This document shows positions 6,241 to 7,054 of a DNA stretch of 7,054 nucleotides, in pieces (the first letter of the stretch is position 1; the number at the start of each line of letters is the position of its first letter). The notes below the pieces were generated by a model. The model saw only the letters and a list, made by a program, of their open reading frames with translations, did no database searches and was not told where the DNA came from. Origin of the DNA: Geopsychrobacter sp. GTDB lineage: Bacteria > Desulfobacterota > Desulfuromonadia > Desulfuromonadales > Geopsychrobacteraceae. The stretch spans positions 1-7,054 of the forward strand of contig JAUXIR010000073.1 of assembly GCA_030620915.1 (NCBI GenBank), written 5' to 3'. The translations under genes and the position numbers were made by a program.

Positions 6241-6280
6241 AAAAAAGTCTCTAAAATATGTTGCGTTAGAGACTTTTTTT
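6241..6280 (+). terminator. Second tandem terminator (symmetrical)
   Basis: AAAAAAGTCTCTAA (6241-6254) pairs with TTAGAGACTTTTTT (6266-6279) around an 11-base loop. The stem core is GTCTCTAA/TTAGAGAC, with A and T tails on both sides. It lies 15 bases after the first terminator with no gene between. Together they isolate the cytochrome operon from upstream transcription. The stretch 6281-6343 should carry that operon's promoter. Only weak hexamers (TTAAAC 6283, TTAATA 6304) were seen. Confidence 0.85.
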
Positions 6281-6343
6281 GTTTAAACTTCATTAGTAAG
6301 TTGTTAATAGATCACTACTGCCACGTAAAACAGGGAGGCCCAG

Positions 6344-6916
6344 ATGTCCGGACATCAACCGATTCGCGCCGATTTTACTGCGAGATTTCAGATAAAATTT
6401 ATTCTTGCAATGGCCTTCGGCGCACTGTTGACAACTCTTGCCATCTACTTTTATCTGGATCAGGGGTTAGGCACTAATTACTTTGATGCCCTGGCCACCC
6501 TTTCTACCATCGAAGCGGCTCTGACTTCGTCTCTGGTTATTACCTTCTGCCTGCAGCTGCTTCTGATCTTCATCCTGACGATCGGACTCACGCTGTTCGT
6601 CAGTTTTAAAATTGCTGGTCCGATCTTTCGTTACGAGGATAGCCTGACAAAGATCCTTGAAGGTGATCTTCGTGTAGACGTGCGCACGCGTGATGGTGAT
6701 CAGCTGAAATCGATGATCGGCAGTATGAATTGCTGGCAGAATTCCTTGCGTAGAATTTATACGCAGGCCAATCAACTTGAACGTGAGCTTCTCTCTCAGG
6801 TCAGTAGAGCTGATACTGCCGCGGCAGATGAAACTACCGAATTGAAGGACTCTGTGGATAAGATGTCCCGGATTCTGGCATTTGAATCTGATGTCGTGAG
6901 GGGGGAGCATGAATAA
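6344..6916 (+). CDS. Two-helix membrane protein with HAMP-like segment and coiled-coil tail, no output domain
   Basis: This 190-residue protein starts at an ATG with GGGAGG (6333-6338) five bases upstream. It has a short cytoplasmic N-terminus (RADFTARFQIKF), TM1 at about 18-38, a small external loop of about 25 residues and TM2 at about 63-88. A HAMP-like linker follows (about 89-135: FKIAGPIFRYEDSL, ILEGDLRVDV, then a GD.L....G.MN pattern). This is the usual AS1-connector-AS2 order, with the conserved Pro93 and the EGDL turn. The remainder to 190 is a charged, probably coiled-coil helix. No histidine kinase, GGDEF or chemotaxis signalling domain follows, so it is not a complete sensor by itself. 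It overlaps the next gene, a cytochrome c, by 8 bp, which suggests coordinated synthesis. A role in assembling, anchoring or sensing the state of that cytochrome is inference from context only. Confidence 0.85.
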   Translation: MSGHQPIRADFTARFQIKFILAMAFGALLTTLAIYFYLDQGLGTNYFDALATLSTIEAALTSSLVITFCLQLLLIFILTIGLTLFVSFKIAGPIFRYEDSLTKILEGDLRVDVRTRDGDQLKSMIGSMNCWQNSLRRIYTQANQLERELLSQVSRADTAAADETTELKDSVDKMSRILAFESDVVRGEHE

Positions 6917-7054
6917 GCGAATAACCGTTACGCTTGCCGTGATTGCAGCAATCGTGATGTTTATGACCGGGGTTCTTTCGGCCCGTCCGAATGAAGCTCA
7001 CGATTTTTCCGGCAAATGCGAAACCTGCCACCTGACGAGCCCGCGCAAGGGGAA
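6909..7054 (+). CDS. c-type cytochrome, N-terminal part (runs off the window)
   Basis: ATG 6909 has a purine-rich GAGGGGGGAG just upstream, within the end of the previous gene, and overlaps its stop by 8 bp. The visible 48 residues begin MNKRITVTLAVIAAIVMFM, an uncleaved anchor or signal peptide (possible cut after LSA, 23-25). They then reach HDFSGKCETCHLTSP. CETCH (residues 37-41, bases 7017-7031) is a heme c attachment site with His41 as the proximal ligand, placing the domain in the periplasm. Such short spacing from the signal to the first CXXCH, followed by LTSP, is typical of multiheme cytochromes. The number of further hemes cannot be seen. The likely role is electron transfer in respiration, together with the HAMP-like membrane protein upstream. 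Confidence 0.88.
   Translation, partial: MNKRITVTLAVIAAIVMFMTGVLSARPNEAHDFSGKCETCHLTSPRKG

Noticed and set aside
1..7054. CRISPR arrays, IS elements, integrase or toxin-antitoxin genes
   Set aside because: No regularly spaced repeats, transposase or recombinase motifs, or paired small genes of that kind were seen on either strand.

Overview
The window reads as chromosomal DNA of a Gram-negative bacterium. It encodes an RND efflux pump with a lipoprotein adaptor, an exported protein of the DUF1566 type, a tRNA-Gln with encoded CCA, and the start of a c-type cytochrome gene translationally coupled to a two-helix HAMP membrane protein. This mix is typical of the Desulfuromonadales/Geobacterales (Desulfobacterota). 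That placement is an inference from gene content, not a sequence match. All supported genes lie on the plus strand.

Region 1 (2-4827) is an efflux operon: a TetR-family repressor (cut at its N-terminus by the window edge), a 123-bp gap, a periplasmic adaptor lipoprotein that starts at a TTG (674), and a 1032-residue RND transporter whose ATG overlaps the adaptor stop by one base. No outer-membrane channel gene lies in the window, so the pump probably borrows a TolC-type channel from elsewhere or from upstream of the window. The transporter has Asp-Asn in place of the AcrB Asp-Asp pair in TM4 and lacks the TM10 lysine. The TetR-adaptor gap carries two overlapping palindromes and a 46-codon reading frame that overlaps both neighbours.

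Region 2 (4828-5850) holds a single gene with its own sigma70-like promoter. It encodes an exported 256-residue protein joining a DUF1566 (Lcl C-terminal-like) domain to an NTF2-like domain of the kind found at the C-terminus of Cds6-type proteins. Immediately after its stop codon lies what looks like the C-terminal tail of a RecD-like helicase (the motif VI region YTALTRAK), with no gene in front of it. It runs into a rho-independent terminator.

Region 3 (5850-6343) is non-protein-coding: an AT-rich stretch with a strong promoter, tRNA-Gln(UUG), a short tRNA T-arm-like remnant, and two strong symmetrical terminators in tandem. The terminators insulate the next operon.

Region 4 (6344-7054) starts a new operon: a two-helix membrane protein with a HAMP-like segment and a coiled-coil tail but no output domain, overlapping by 8 bp a cytochrome c gene that leaves the window after its first CXXCH motif.

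I did not find a clearly new defence or mobile system here. The points most worth a second look are the orphan helicase tail, the DUF1566/NTF2 fusion, and the HAMP-cytochrome pair.
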